Source: JAVBSX01 sp031549565
Lineage (GTDB): Bacteria; Planctomycetota; Planctomycetia; Pirellulales; Thermoguttaceae
Reading direction: 5' to 3'
Length of the DNA stretch: 64,000 nt
NCBI GenBank assembly: GCA_031549565.1
Contig: JAVBPO010000065.1
Coordinates: forward strand, 1-64,000
Position 1 is the stretch's first letter. Every line of letters begins with the position of its first letter. Positions 1-9,424 of the stretch are shown here, piece after piece. Under the pieces are notes generated by a model. That model was not told where the DNA came from, made no database searches, and saw only the letters and a program-made list of their open reading frames with translations. Both the position numbers and the translations under genes were made by a program.

Positions 1-13
1 CCGCCAGAAAACA

Positions 14-170
14 AGCGGCAAGTTTATGAATAACGTGCCGACTCATGTCATGCAGAGGTACTCCGAAGCATCTGGTTTCAAGCGGCGCCCGCTGTGCAAA
101 GCGTGTTGCCGGATCCGCCAGATTCTTCACTCCGTGAGTACGCTGCGTTCAGAATGACAAAACTGGCCCG
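14..170. repeat. Dispersed repeat, TCATxCTGAGGTACTCCGAAG family, copy 1
   Basis: The stretch reads as a GTCATGCAGAGGTACTCCGAAG arm, a variable centre, then a CCAGATTCTTC...GTTCAGAATGAC arm that is roughly its reverse complement. Relatives are seen at about 15708-15813 and 54990-55105. The first 290 bases hold no gene that I can support; only this element and the promoter of the following repressor gene are visible. Function unknown; it resembles generic dispersed palindromic elements of bacterial genomes. Confidence 0.6.
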
Positions 171-221
171 CCAATTTCTGGCGGAAGCCTGAATCAAAGG
201 AAAATAAAATCCTCCAATATG

Positions 222-250
222 TTGACATTTGTAAACGATTCGTCTATAAA
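222..250 (+). promoter_or_regulatory. Promoter of the first blaI-blaR-like pair
   Basis: A consensus TTGACA (222-227) is followed after exactly 17 bp by TATAAA (245-250), 40 bp upstream of the repressor start. An imperfect dyad (CATTT near 226, AAATG near 254) overlaps the -10 region and could be the autoregulatory operator, but it is much less clear than the operator of the second pair at 25.4 kb. Confidence 0.75.
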
Positions 251-290
251 CAGAAATGATACGATTACATTCTGCCAATGGAGCAAAAAA

Positions 291-674
291 ATGAACGAAC
301 TCAAAGATTTAACCGCCGCGGAATGGAAAATTATGCGGATCGTGTGGGAAGAACGCAAAGCGATGACCCGTGAGGTCTATACGATCGCGATGGAACGGCA
401 CGGATGGAGTCCGGCGACCGTGAAAACGCTGCTCAGACGCATCATCGACAAAGGATATCTTTCGGCAACGAAAATCGGGAACGGTTTTCTTTACCGCCCG
501 GCGAAATCGTCGATTGCCGTCGTCGGCGGCGCGGTCCGCTCGCTGTTGGACAACGCCGTGGACGGAACCGGGCCGGTGCTCGCGCAACTTGTCGAGACCA
601 CGCCGCTGTCCCAAAAAGATCTCGATATACTCCAAAATATGATCGACCAAAAAAGAAAGGAGCAAAAACCATGA
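291..674 (+). CDS. BlaI/MecI/CopY-family transcriptional repressor
   Basis: A 127-residue protein with the BlaI-family winged-helix layout: LTAAEWKIMRIVWEE at the N-terminus, then the recognition-helix segment WSPATVKTLLRRIIDKGYL and the wing with GNGFLYRP, and a C-terminal dimerisation helix ending in charged residues. The start at 291 is preferred over an upstream in-frame ATG at 219 because 219 lies before the promoter's -35 box, and because 291 gives the usual family length with a purine-rich TGGAG 8 bases upstream. Its stop overlaps the start of the M56 gene (ATGA), so the two are translationally coupled. In this family the repressor is inactivated by proteolysis triggered by the partner membrane peptidase; what is sensed here is unknown. 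Confidence 0.92.
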   Translation: MNELKDLTAAEWKIMRIVWEERKAMTREVYTIAMERHGWSPATVKTLLRRIIDKGYLSATKIGNGFLYRPAKSSIAVVGGAVRSLLDNAVDGTGPVLAQLVETTPLSQKDLDILQNMIDQKRKEQKP

Positions 675-3600
675 GCATTTTGCACACTATTTTCGATTGG
701 CAATGTCGTGCGATTTTCGAATCGGGTCTCCTTTTGCTGCTCGTCGCGGCGATCGTGATGATTTTCGGACGCCGCCTTTCGCCGCAGTGGGGGATCGCCC
801 TGTTGCTGCTCGTCGTCTTCAAAGCGGTCGTACCGATCACACTCCCGGCCCCGGAAGCGGTTGCCCGATTCTTTCCTGTACGGCAAGATATTTTGGAGCA
901 ACAAAAGCCGCTCCCGGCTCCCGTCGTGGAACAACCGCGACCTGAAATCCTTCCGCAACCGGCTTTCCTTCCGCAGCTTGTGGAGCAAAATCGAGTTACA
1001 CATGAACCGTTGCCCGTGGAAACGGCGGTATCACCGGTTTTGTCGACGCCGCAACCGATTCCGGAGACTCAGCCGGCGTCGAAAGTCGTCGAAGTCGTTC
1101 CCGCTCCCAAGATCGCAACACCAATCCCCTGGTCGGCGGTATTCGGCGGGCTCTGGCTTGCGATTGTCGCGACACTTTTCGGACGGCTTACGGTACGGCA
1201 AATCGCGTTTCATCGGCAAATGCGTTTGGCCCGGCGCATCGAACTGGAGGAATTACCGCTTCTATGCAAGCGGACCGGTGTGAACATGACGCCGGTTTAC
1301 GAATCCGACGCGGTCGGTTCACCGTCGGTTTACGGGCTTTTCTCGCCGCGGATCGTATTGCCGTCCGGGTTGGTCGAGTCGGTCTCCGCGTCTGAATTAC
1401 GCTGGATTCTACTGCACGAGTTGGGGCATTTGGCACGCCGCGATCTGTGGTTCGTCTTTTTTCTGAAAATCGTTTCGGTCTTGTTTTTTTTCAATCCCGT
1501 TCTCTGGATCAGCCGGAAAATGATCGACCGTTTTCGTGAGTTCGCCTGCGACGATTTCGCGACGTATCATTCCGGTTCGTCCGGTCTGGAAGCAAGTGAG
1601 GCGTTTATGAAAATTTTACGACAAATTTCCCCGGTACCGCAGCCGGAAGCCCTGTCCCTGCTCGATTCGCGTGCCGCCACGTTTCGCCGAATGACCCGAT
1701 TGCTGCAATCCAGCGGCCTGAAACCGGCGAGATTCGGCGTGGTGTCGCTTGTGATTTGGGGCATGTTGGCGGTAATGTTGATTTCGAAAGTCGACGGCAG
1801 TCGGCAGACGGCGGACGGCAGGGAACCGAAAGAAGCTGCCGATCTTATGGTAACGGTCGTTGACGACGCCGGGAAACCGGTTGGTGGTGTCGCGCTGGAG
1901 TGCCGGGCGTTTCCGAAACCGGCGAACTGGGACGACGGGAAGTTTTGGGGGCGGACGGATGCGAACGGTGTCGCCGCGATTTCCTGGGACGGGGCAAGAG
2001 ATTTCGATCAGTTCGAGATGGAAATCGTTGCGCCGGGGTATGCTCCGTATTTGGCCCGATGGGAATTCACGCCGATCGCGCCGGTGCCACTCGTTTACGT
2101 TGCGCGGCTCGCAAAAGGACAAACGCTCGGCGGAAAAATCGTCGACGAGCAGGGAAATCCGGTCGCGGACGCCGAAATGGAGATTCGCCAAGTCGAACTG
2201 AAAGACCAAGTCGGAAGTCGCTGGGATTACAAAAAAACGTTCCGGACCGACGCGAACGGCCGATGGACATTCGAATCGTTCCCGGTCGCGCAAATCAACA
2301 ACAATATTCAGTTGAGAATCAACCGGTCTGGTTTCGCGCCGGATTCGCTCCTGATTGATTTCGGTGAATATCTCGCGGACGCCGACGGCAAGTTCACGAA
2401 GACCGCGGTTTTGAAAAAAGGGAACGCCCTGTCCGGAACGGTGCTTGATGAAAACGGCCAACCGATCCAAGGGGCGAGCGTACTCGGGCTGTGGAACATG
2501 GAATCCTACTATCGCTCGACGACTGACGCCGCCGGACGGTTTGAAATTCGATACTTGCCCGACGACGCGAGAACTTCCGTGGAATTGCTCAAGAAAATTT
2601 CGTTCATTGCGTTCGTGCCGGGAAGGAAATCCGTGATGAAAACGGTCGAGCTGGTTCACGACTGGGACCACCGCGACCGGGAAAACCCGCCGGAAACGAT
2701 CACGCTGCTTCCTTCGAGTGAGACGCTAAAAATTCACGTCGTCGATCCCGACGGCAAGCCGCTTGGAGGAATTCCATTTGTGTTGACGGAAATCGATGAT
2801 CAAGATCTCGCGAACAACGCTGTTTCGCGAGTCCTGGAAATTTTGCTCGGGACAACTCAAACGGATAAAAACGGCGATCTGCTCTGGAACAATCCCCCGG
2901 ACACCGTCATTCGCATGATGCCGTATGAGATTCCGAGTCTTGTGACGCCGGATTTTACGATCGATCCGAAAGACGGCGGAAGCATCAGGCCCGACCCGGG
3001 CGGGCACACGACGCCGCAACTGGTGAAAAACGTGCCGAACGATTTTACGTTGACGCTTTATCCCCGGTTCGAGGTTTCCGGGAAAGTGACCGACGCCGCG
3101 ACCGGGGAGTTGATTCCATCATTCCAAGTGTTCCAGGGTTTCAAACGCGGCCCGGGCGAGCTGTACTGGCGTCAAGGACGGTTCGGTTTCGTTCAAAACG
3201 GGCATTACGCCGTCAACGACGACGATGAAGCGGAGTACTTTCAAATCCGGATCGAAGCGATCGGATACGAGCCGCTCGTCTCGGAGAAACTCGATGGCAA
3301 TCTGCGGAAAACCGGCGTCGATTTCTCGCTCAAAAAATCGAACGCGACGGACAACATCAGGGTTTACACCGTCTTGACACCAGACGGGACTCCGGCGAAA
3401 GATGCGTATGTCAGCATCGCGACACTCAATCCCAAACGCCGCGTTCCGCCAATCAACAATGGGAATGTGCTCGATCGAGGATGGTACGACGACGAAACCC
3501 GACCGTATTCGGCGAAAACCGACGCAAGCGGTCGGTTTGTGTTCCCGGACATCGACTTCGCAAAAGAACGAGCAGCAATGGAGGAAGATCGAAAGCAGTA

Positions 3601-4549
3601 TTCCTTTTCAGAATCGGGTTCCCCGCTCCCCGATTTTATCGTACTGATCCTACATGACGCCGGAGCGAGATACCTAGCGCAACAGAAATTCGAATCGTTC
3701 GAGAATCGTCAAATCACGCTGCAAAAATACGCCCGGCTCGAAGGAATTGTGAAAGCCGAAACGCAACCGCTCGCGAAAGCGGACGTTAGAGTCTACAATC
3801 AATCGTTTGGTGATCCCACGTTTTACGGTCCACGCTTCTCGGTGGGCTACAACACGTATTCCGACTATGCCGGAAAAATCACGATCGAGAAAATCGTGCC
3901 GTCGGAGCGGAATCAAGTCAACCGGAATATCGGCGGAAAGAATTCGCATTACGTACGTGATGTGAAATTCGTTTCCGGCGAAACGACATTCGTACAAATA
4001 GGCGGCGTCGGACGCCCGGTCACGGGAAAGCTGCAAGTCGCTTTGGATTCCGGTTTGACACCGGATTGGGATCGCTGCGTTATCGAATGCACTCCGGCCC
4101 CCACGATCAAGTCGGTTTCCGTTGAGGAGCTGAGCGCGGCATTGCCGGCGGAATGGCGCAACGCAACCGACGACACCAAGCGCGGAGAAATTTTCGACCG
4201 TTGGAGGGAAGAAAAGCCGCAAGAGCACGATAAATATCAACGGATGCTCAAGGAATTCACCGAGAAACTCGACGCGGTCAACAAGGAGAACGATGAAAAC
4301 CGTTCCAAAGTCCGGGTTTGCACGGTCGCGGCGGACGGATCGTTTCGTTTGGATGACATCACGTCGGGCACATGGACGCTGAGAGCGCAGCTTCGCGGTC
4401 CTCGCAAGGAAGGTCAATGGGGCGAAGGGGACGCGATCGGCACCGCGACGTTCGATTTCACCGTCCCCGAAATCCCCGGCGGCGTCACGGACGACCCGCA
4501 GAATATCGGAACGGTTACAGTGGAAAAAGTCAACGAACCGGTTCGTTAG
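671..4549 (+). CDS. BlaR1-like M56 membrane metallopeptidase with a large carboxypeptidase-regulatory-like sensor array
   Basis: 1292 residues. Membrane segments lie near residues 16-33 and 40-58, followed by a Pro-rich loop, another at about 153-171 and one at about 258-280. The zinc motif HELGH is at residues 249-253 with the distal EFACDD at 290-295, as in M56 peptidases. A last membrane helix near residue 360 is followed by roughly 900 extracytoplasmic residues made of repeated CarboxypepD_reg-like beta-sandwich modules, recognisable by recurring 'V.D..GKPV..A' and 'TDANG.W.F' strings. Classical BlaR1 is about 600 residues with a penicillin-binding sensor; none is visible here. ATGA overlap with the repressor argues for a two-gene sensor-repressor switch. 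A run of four 7-bp units (1795-1822) lies in the linker just after the last helix. The ligand is unknown. Confidence 0.88.
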   Translation: MSILHTIFDWQCRAIFESGLLLLLVAAIVMIFGRRLSPQWGIALLLLVVFKAVVPITLPAPEAVARFFPVRQDILEQQKPLPAPVVEQPRPEILPQPAFLPQLVEQNRVTHEPLPVETAVSPVLSTPQPIPETQPASKVVEVVPAPKIATPIPWSAVFGGLWLAIVATLFGRLTVRQIAFHRQMRLARRIELEELPLLCKRTGVNMTPVYESDAVGSPSVYGLFSPRIVLPSGLVESVSASELRWILLHELGHLARRDLWFVFFLKIVSVLFFFNPVLWISRKMIDRFREFACDDFATYHSGSSGLEASEAFMKILRQISPVPQPEALSLLDSRAATFRRMTRLLQSSGLKPARFGVVSLVIWGMLAVMLISKVDGSRQTADGREPKEAADLMVTVVDDAGKPVGGVALECRAFPKPANWDDGKFWGRTDANGVAAISWDGARDFDQFEMEIVAPGYAPYLARWEFTPIAPVPLVYVARLAKGQTLGGKIVDEQGNPVADAEMEIRQVELKDQVGSRWDYKKTFRTDANGRWTFESFPVAQINNNIQLRINRSGFAPDSLLIDFGEYLADADGKFTKTAVLKKGNALSGTVLDENGQPIQGASVLGLWNMESYYRSTTDAAGRFEIRYLPDDARTSVELLKKISFIAFVPGRKSVMKTVELVHDWDHRDRENPPETITLLPSSETLKIHVVDPDGKPLGGIPFVLTEIDDQDLANNAVSRVLEILLGTTQTDKNGDLLWNNPPDTVIRMMPYEIPSLVTPDFTIDPKDGGSIRPDPGGHTTPQLVKNVPNDFTLTLYPRFEVSGKVTDAATGELIPSFQVFQGFKRGPGELYWRQGRFGFVQNGHYAVNDDDEAEYFQIRIEAIGYEPLVSEKLDGNLRKTGVDFSLKKSNATDNIRVYTVLTPDGTPAKDAYVSIATLNPKRRVPPINNGNVLDRGWYDDETRPYSAKTDASGRFVFPDIDFAKERAAMEEDRKQYSFSESGSPLPDFIVLILHDAGARYLAQQKFESFENRQITLQKYARLEGIVKAETQPLAKADVRVYNQSFGDPTFYGPRFSVGYNTYSDYAGKITIEKIVPSERNQVNRNIGGKNSHYVRDVKFVSGETTFVQIGGVGRPVTGKLQVALDSGLTPDWDRCVIECTPAPTIKSVSVEELSAALPAEWRNATDDTKRGEIFDRWREEKPQEHDKYQRMLKEFTEKLDAVNKENDENRSKVRVCTVAADGSFRLDDITSGTWTLRAQLRGPRKEGQWGEGDAIGTATFDFTVPEIPGGVTDDPQNIGTVTVEKVNEPVR

Positions 4550-4861
4550 CGGAAGGATGGGGAGAGAAAAGGGGGCTGGAGAATTTAGTCCTCCACGCGG
4601 AATGTCGGCGTGAAATCGCGGTTTTTCGGGAAAGGTTTGGAATCGGTTGCGTGAATCATGACATCACTTGCGGCAAACTTCGACCCTTTTCTCTCCACCT
4701 ATTTCATCGGTTTTTACTCTTTTTGATTCGTTTTTTAACCGGCCATATGGCGTCATCAATACCAACTTCAGGATTTTCATCGGAAATCGGCTTCGAGCCC
4801 CGCGGTTTTGCGGCTGAGGAAACGTCTTGAGCAATGACACCAGTTTATAAAAAGCTGAAAA
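4550..4861. other. Intergenic region between convergent genes
   Basis: Between the stop of the plus-strand M56 gene and the stop of the minus-strand decarboxylase gene. The plus-strand stop is embedded in TCGTTAGCGG, a string that also ends the GC-rich palindromic elements described elsewhere. No open frame with a plausible start, no clear hairpin terminator and no recognisable repeat is visible in the remainder. Confidence 0.5.
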
Positions 4862-6475
4862 TCACAGTTCAATCTCGATCAAGAAAGGGAAAATAGACGC
4901 GAACATTGCTTGAATCGCCTCATCAACCTGTTCCCGGTTTTTGACTTTCATCCCACGCACCCCTTGCGATTCGGCAAGCTTGACAAAATCGATGTTTGGG
5001 CGATCCAGTTGGAACGCATCAGGAACGGGTTGCTCCGTTTTGTCGCGTTCTTTCCAGTATTCTTTAATGTTGTCCTCAAGGAGACGGTACGAGTGATTGG
5101 AACAAATCACGAATTTCGCGTTAATTCCGTATCTTGCCGCGGTCCAAAGGGCTTGTGGGACGTACATCGCACCGCCGTCTCCGCTGAACGCAACGGAAAT
5201 CTTCTCGGGAAACGCAAGCGTGGTGCCAAGTACCCCGGGTAGGGAAACCCCGAGCGAACCGCCCCGAGTTTGGAAAAACTCGCCCGGCGTCGTTGGACCG
5301 ATTTGATTGCATAAAGCGGGGGAACTGGTGAGTGCTTCGTCGAAAACAATCAGCCGTTTCTCCTGCTTTTCCGCTTCACGTCGAAGCGCCGCGGCGAACA
5401 GCTCCATGAGCGACGACCCGTTCGGTTCAGGCACCGATCTCATGATCGTTTCATTCCATGGTATCATGCCATGTCGTTTGACGATCGCGACGAGTCGCCC
5501 CAATGTCGTTTTAGGATCGCCGACAAAAGCCCGGTCGACACGGTGGTTCTTTCCAATTTCGTACGCATTCAAATCAATGTGAATGATTTTGGCATCGGCG
5601 TCAAACACATCACCCGTCTCGGGAAAAACTTCAGGGAAAACATATGTTCCGCAAATCAAAACAACGTCTCGGCCTTCGACGACTCTTTTGCTGTCCCTGC
5701 CGAACATGTGTCCGGTCAGTCCGGCGAAACGGGGGTGCAGGCAGGAAATGTTGACTTCCGACGAGTTGACGCCATACACGTCCGCACCGAGCAATTCGGC
5801 AAGCTCCGTCAATTCGTTTTGAGCGCCCGATTGCGCGACGCCGTCACCCATGAGGATAATCGGATTCTTTCCCTGCGTAAGTTCACGGGCAACCGCTTCC
5901 AAGTCCTCGTCCCCCGGCGAAAAACGTGTCGTTGGAATTTCGGTCCGGAACACCGATTCCGAGTTCGGGGCATCAAGAATATCCTGCGGCAAAGCGACGA
6001 AAACGGGACCGGTCGGCGGCGTCGCGGCGATTTTGTACGCTCTCCGCATGACCCGGAGCAACTGATTCGGATCCGTAACCCGTGTCGCATATTTCGTAAC
6101 AGGTTTTACAAGATCGACGAGGGAACAGGCCATTTGCGAGTCCATGTTCTCGTACTTGACACCCGCTTCGCCGGAAATGACGACCAGAGGCGAATGCCCC
6201 CGGAACGCCTGGTAGATCATGCCGATTCCATTTCCGAGTCCGACGCCTGCGTGAAGCTGGACGACGGCCGGTTTTTGCGTTGCGCGGGCAAATCCGTCGG
6301 CCGCGGCGACGGCGACCGTTTCGTGCAGGCATAGAATGTATTTGAGCGATTCGTCGGCTTCGATCGCTTCGATCAATGCTTCTTCCGACGAGCCGGGATT
6401 GCCGAACAGGAAAAGGATTCCGTCCGATTTCCATTGTTCAAGCAGGGCGATTTTTGCGGGGCGTGATGGTATCAT
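4862..6475 (-). CDS. Thiamine diphosphate-dependent enzyme of the benzoylformate decarboxylase type
   Basis: 537 residues with the three-domain architecture of the acetolactate synthase / benzoylformate decarboxylase superfamily. The N-terminal pyrimidine-binding domain has FGNPGSSEEAL and the catalytic Glu in LHETVAVAAADGFARA (E52), followed by VQLHAGVGLGNGIG, whose His matches the active-site His of benzoylformate decarboxylase. The C-terminal cofactor domain carries GDGGAMYVPQALW and a downstream NHSY, the GDG-N metal/diphosphate motif. I start it at 6475 (MIPSRPAK), because the frame upstream encodes low-complexity basic sequence and overlaps a small-gene remnant. The reaction is probably decarboxylation of a 2-oxo acid; the substrate cannot be read from the sequence, and acetolactate synthase itself is less likely given the HAGVG signature. 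No operon partner is seen. Confidence 0.85.
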   Translation of the reverse strand: MIPSRPAKIALLEQWKSDGILFLFGNPGSSEEALIEAIEADESLKYILCLHETVAVAAADGFARATQKPAVVQLHAGVGLGNGIGMIYQAFRGHSPLVVISGEAGVKYENMDSQMACSLVDLVKPVTKYATRVTDPNQLLRVMRRAYKIAATPPTGPVFVALPQDILDAPNSESVFRTEIPTTRFSPGDEDLEAVARELTQGKNPIILMGDGVAQSGAQNELTELAELLGADVYGVNSSEVNISCLHPRFAGLTGHMFGRDSKRVVEGRDVVLICGTYVFPEVFPETGDVFDADAKIIHIDLNAYEIGKNHRVDRAFVGDPKTTLGRLVAIVKRHGMIPWNETIMRSVPEPNGSSLMELFAAALRREAEKQEKRLIVFDEALTSSPALCNQIGPTTPGEFFQTRGGSLGVSLPGVLGTTLAFPEKISVAFSGDGGAMYVPQALWTAARYGINAKFVICSNHSYRLLEDNIKEYWKERDKTEQPVPDAFQLDRPNIDFVKLAESQGVRGMKVKNREQVDEAIQAMFASIFPFLIEIEL

Positions 6476-6570
6476 CTCGGGCAAAGGGGTCGGGGGAAAA
6501 AAGGGGCGGAAGTAATGAGGAAAACAAACCCGAATTCTACGAGATATTTCCACCAAAGGAGTATTCATCC

Positions 6571-6768
6571 GATCAACGACCGACCATATTCTGCCGTTCC
6601 GCTTGCTTTTCCGAGGCTTTGCGGGCACGACGCTCCGCGATCTGTTGCTGGACCTAACAAGAAGCGGCATGTGATTTCGCCTTACGTTCCTCCGGCATCA
6701 TCTCTTTCGTTTCCTCGTAGAGACGTTCACGAATTTGTCGAATTTCTTCGACAATTTCAGCGTTCATA
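6571..6768 (-). pseudogene. Small conserved charged protein, interrupted by an amber codon
   Basis: Reading from the ATG at 6768 gives MNAEIVEEIRQIRERLYEE and onward, nearly identical to the intact 64-residue protein at 52798-52992. At the position where that copy has TGG (Trp in SCWVQQ), this copy has TAG (6651-6653), after which the same frame continues with recognisable QQQIAERRARKA to a stop near 6571. The flanking downstream sequence (about 6510-6570) also matches the other locus. It is most simply a recently inactivated paralogue; amber readthrough is possible but unsupported. Confidence 0.75.
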
Positions 6769-7235
6769 TTCCAGTTCTCCTCATAACGTGGACGGCGACA
6801 CGAATCTGACGAGATCGTATCCGTCCATTGTATACCGGTCTTCCGAAAAATTCAAGCGAAGAAAAACCATGATTCACATCGATGAAATCTTCGGATTTGG
6901 AAGTACGTTTTCATAGATTCCGAGAACGTAACTCGAAAGTATTACGTCCGGGACGCACCAAGTGGAAAAAACGACCCGAAAGGCGGAAAAAAGAGGAAAA
7001 AGCGGGCAGGATACGGTCGCTTTACACGCTGGTCGCAAAATCAATCGCTGGCCCCACGATTTGCGGCGGTTTCATCCGAAGCGGTTGGAGGGGACGTCGG
7101 CTCTCCGGCCGCTGTGACATCACTTTTCTCCGTCGCGACATCCGGTGGACAAGGACACAACTGGAAATCATTCGGAACGCTCTTTCAGCCGAAGGCTAAC
7201 GCCATACCATGCTACGATAAAGGACGCACCCCGAG
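6769..7235. other. Intergenic region without a supported gene
   Basis: About 470 bases between the small pseudogene and the protoporphyrinogen oxidase stop. Open frames exist but have basic, low-complexity translations without recognisable domains or good ribosome sites. The first 60 bases presumably contain the former promoter of the small gene. I see nothing else that I can name. Confidence 0.4.
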
Positions 7236-8675
7236 TCATTTTCCAAGAATTTTCGCGGCCGCAAGCTGTCCGCTATGGGAACAATTCGGGATTCCGACGC
7301 CGTGAAACGCGTTGCCGGCGAGCGCGAAATCGGGGAGCGGCGCAACAAGTTTTTCGATTTCTTCGACCAATTCGAGATGGCCGACGTGATACTGCGGCAT
7401 CGTCCGGGGCCAATGGGACACCGTCGTCAAGTGGGGTTCCCCTTCGATTTTGAGAATCTTTTTCATCTCCGCCAGAAGCAATGGGACGAGTTTTTCGTCG
7501 TCCATTTCCGGCATCCCGGGAGCCCTGGCGCCACCGGCGAAAAGGCGGATCAAAAGCTTGCCCTCCGGCGCGCGATGTTGGTACTTCAAACTGCTGAAAC
7601 TTCCGGCAAGGATCGGGTTGCGTTCGATCGTCGGAACGACGAACCCCATTCCGCGTACCTTTTGTTTCAACTGATCGGCGTTGAACGCAAAGGTCGCGAT
7701 CGCGGTTCCCTGGTGTTCGATCCGACCCAGCCGTCCCGCCAGTTCCGGCAGTGCCGCCATTAACAATCGGGCCGCTTCGTGCGACGGGAGCGAGCAGATC
7801 ACGGCGTCATATTCGTCGCACTTTCCGGTCGTGTCCGTCAATCTCCAACGCCAACGGTTGACGCCGTCAAGCCGGAATCGTTCCATTTTCGCCGTTTGAC
7901 GCCCCAATTGCAAAGATTCGTACGGCAATCGTTCGGCCAAGGTGTCACAAAGGAACGACAATCCTTTTTTGAGCGTTACGAACATGCTGTATCGGGCGCC
8001 GCTCTGCTCGGAAAGATGCGCGGCACGGTTCGCTTTCAACTGTCGCTGCATCGCCCAGATCAGCGAGCCGTAATTCTTTTCCATGTCCCGGAATCGCGAC
8101 AATGTCGCAAGGACGCTCAACTTCTCCATATCGGCGGCGTAGACGCCACTGACGAGTGGTTCCACGAGTCGCTCGAACACTTCCCGTCCCAACCGGCGTC
8201 GTACGAAATCGGCCATGCTTTCGTCGACATCGTCTTTGCGCGACGGGATCAGCAGTTCCATGCCGGCGCGGAGTTTGCCGAACGGGGAAAGAATCGGTGT
8301 CACGACCATCGGCCAGAGCTTCGTCGGAGCGAGCATGAGAAACCCGTCCGGCAAAAGATGGAGCCGCCCTTTGCGGACGACGTAAGTGCGACGATAATCC
8401 GGATTCGTCTGGACGAGTTCGTCGGTCAAGCCGAGCTCCTTGCACAACTCGAGTCCCCACGGAACGGTCGTAATGAAATTGTCGGCGCTCTGTTCAATCT
8501 GGTATTGCTCGACGTGATCGGTTTGCAGCACGCCGCCGACACGGGAATTTTTGTCCCAAACGTCGATATTTAATTCGTTATTCGAACCGCCGGCCAAACG
8601 GTACGCTGCCGAAAGACCGCTGATACCAGCCCCGAGTACGGCGACCCGGGCGAGAGAATGTGTTTCCTGATTCAC
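7236..8675 (-). CDS. hemG: Protoporphyrinogen / coproporphyrinogen oxidase (HemY type, FAD-dependent)
   Basis: 479 residues. The N-terminus has the FAD dinucleotide-binding loop VLGAGISGLSAAYRL, followed by SRVGGVLQTD and the ADNFITTVPWG segment typical of HemY-type enzymes. Near the middle is FVRRRLGREVFERLVEPLVSGVYA, another family hallmark, and the C-terminus closes with the FAD-binding AGNAFHGVGIPNCSHSGQLAA. It oxidises a porphyrinogen to the porphyrin in late haem synthesis and would sit at the inner face of the membrane. The start is a GTG at 8673-8675; no in-frame ATG precedes the Rossmann motif at the right distance. No other haem genes are adjacent. Whether the substrate is proto- or coproporphyrinogen cannot be decided from sequence alone. 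Confidence 0.9.
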   Translation of the reverse strand: MNQETHSLARVAVLGAGISGLSAAYRLAGGSNNELNIDVWDKNSRVGGVLQTDHVEQYQIEQSADNFITTVPWGLELCKELGLTDELVQTNPDYRRTYVVRKGRLHLLPDGFLMLAPTKLWPMVVTPILSPFGKLRAGMELLIPSRKDDVDESMADFVRRRLGREVFERLVEPLVSGVYAADMEKLSVLATLSRFRDMEKNYGSLIWAMQRQLKANRAAHLSEQSGARYSMFVTLKKGLSFLCDTLAERLPYESLQLGRQTAKMERFRLDGVNRWRWRLTDTTGKCDEYDAVICSLPSHEAARLLMAALPELAGRLGRIEHQGTAIATFAFNADQLKQKVRGMGFVVPTIERNPILAGSFSSLKYQHRAPEGKLLIRLFAGGARAPGMPEMDDEKLVPLLLAEMKKILKIEGEPHLTTVSHWPRTMPQYHVGHLELVEEIEKLVAPLPDFALAGNAFHGVGIPNCSHSGQLAAAKILGK

Positions 8676-8889
8676 AGAGGTTGAAAAATTAGGGAAAAAG
8701 TTAGCGGGAAATCGATTTTGATATTTTTACCCCAAAGGACGAAATGTCAATACTGCACTTTCCAAAAAAACGCCACCTTACATCGCGACGGACGCCACGA
8801 ATTCCAAGAGGGATTTCATTGTCGACGCTTCAAGTTTTCGACCCAAAGCGTCGATGAATTCCCGTTCAATCAGCGTCAGTCTCATGGCG

Positions 8890-9129
8890 TTACGCTTGTC
8901 GCCGGACCGCAAAATGTTTTTCCAATTGATCGAGGGTCATTTTGGCGAGCCGATCGTTGATCATTTGATTGCACTGGCCGTAGAATTCGAGATGGTAATA
9001 ATGTTGACGAAATTCGTTTTCCTCACCTGTGGCACGGAGCCAACCGGTGACGGTCCGCCTTCCGACGTCAAGCAGGACGCCGAGCATGATACCGGAAAAC
9101 CATTTTCGGGGGTTGTTTTCAGGGGGAGG
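8890..9129 (-). pseudogene. Transposase N-terminal remnant
   Basis: The frame, readable from about 9129, translates to WFSGIMLGVLLDVGRRTVTG and then WLRATG...FRQHYYHLEFYG. The pattern 'W..L..G.LL..GRRTVT.WLRA.G....YY..L' is the N-terminal helical domain of a DDE transposase family common in planctomycetes. A stop follows after about 65 residues from the internal ATG, and the catalytic core is absent. No terminal inverted repeats were found. Confidence 0.55.
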
Positions 9130-9334
9130 GAAAGTGTTACAATGGTGTTATTGAAAAAATCGACACCCGATTTTTTCCGTCCGAATCCTACGAAATGTCC
9201 GCTTTTTCCGCAAGGCCATTCAGCGGTATCGGCGGGCGTTTACAGTTTGAGTTACTTAAAATGTTTTCAAGGGACGAACAAGCATTGCCGCGAAGCGAAT
9301 CGCCAAGGTTGAGGCTTTCTCAAACATCTGTTCG

Positions 9335-9364
9335 CAAAAATGAAGCCCCGTGGTACGGGGCTTC
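9335..9364 (-). terminator. Rho-independent terminator of the porin gene
   Basis: On the minus strand the hairpin GAAGCCCCGT-ACC-ACGGGGCTTC (9342-9364, a perfect 10-bp stem) is followed by ATTTTTGC. It lies about 60 bases beyond the stop of the porin gene, at the expected place. Confidence 0.85.
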
Positions 9365-9424
9365 GCGTTTCCTGCGTAAGGAGAAATCTTCGGGTACGGT
9401 TCTCGAGGCCGTCCCCGGCACTTT

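Larger units (their letters stand above)
8676..9424. other. Intergenic region with a transposase remnant and a terminator
   Basis: About 750 bases. It contains a decayed transposase N-terminus (8890-9129, minus strand) and the porin terminator near 9335-9364. A further 35-codon minus-strand frame (8778-8885) follows the remnant directly and may be part of the same dead element. The rest shows nothing recognisable. Confidence 0.5.

Noticed and set aside
4372..4830. 152-codon plus-strand frame spanning the end of the first BlaR-like gene
   Set aside because: Mostly overlaps the supported gene in another frame, and the remainder is unstructured.
6882..7199. 105-codon plus-strand frame in the gap before hemG
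   Set aside because: Basic low-complexity translation, no ribosome site and no family; not distinguishable from random open frame in this composition.
8778..8885. 35-codon minus-strand frame after the transposase remnant
   Set aside because: Too short, with no ribosome site and no similarity; mentioned only as part of the decayed element.
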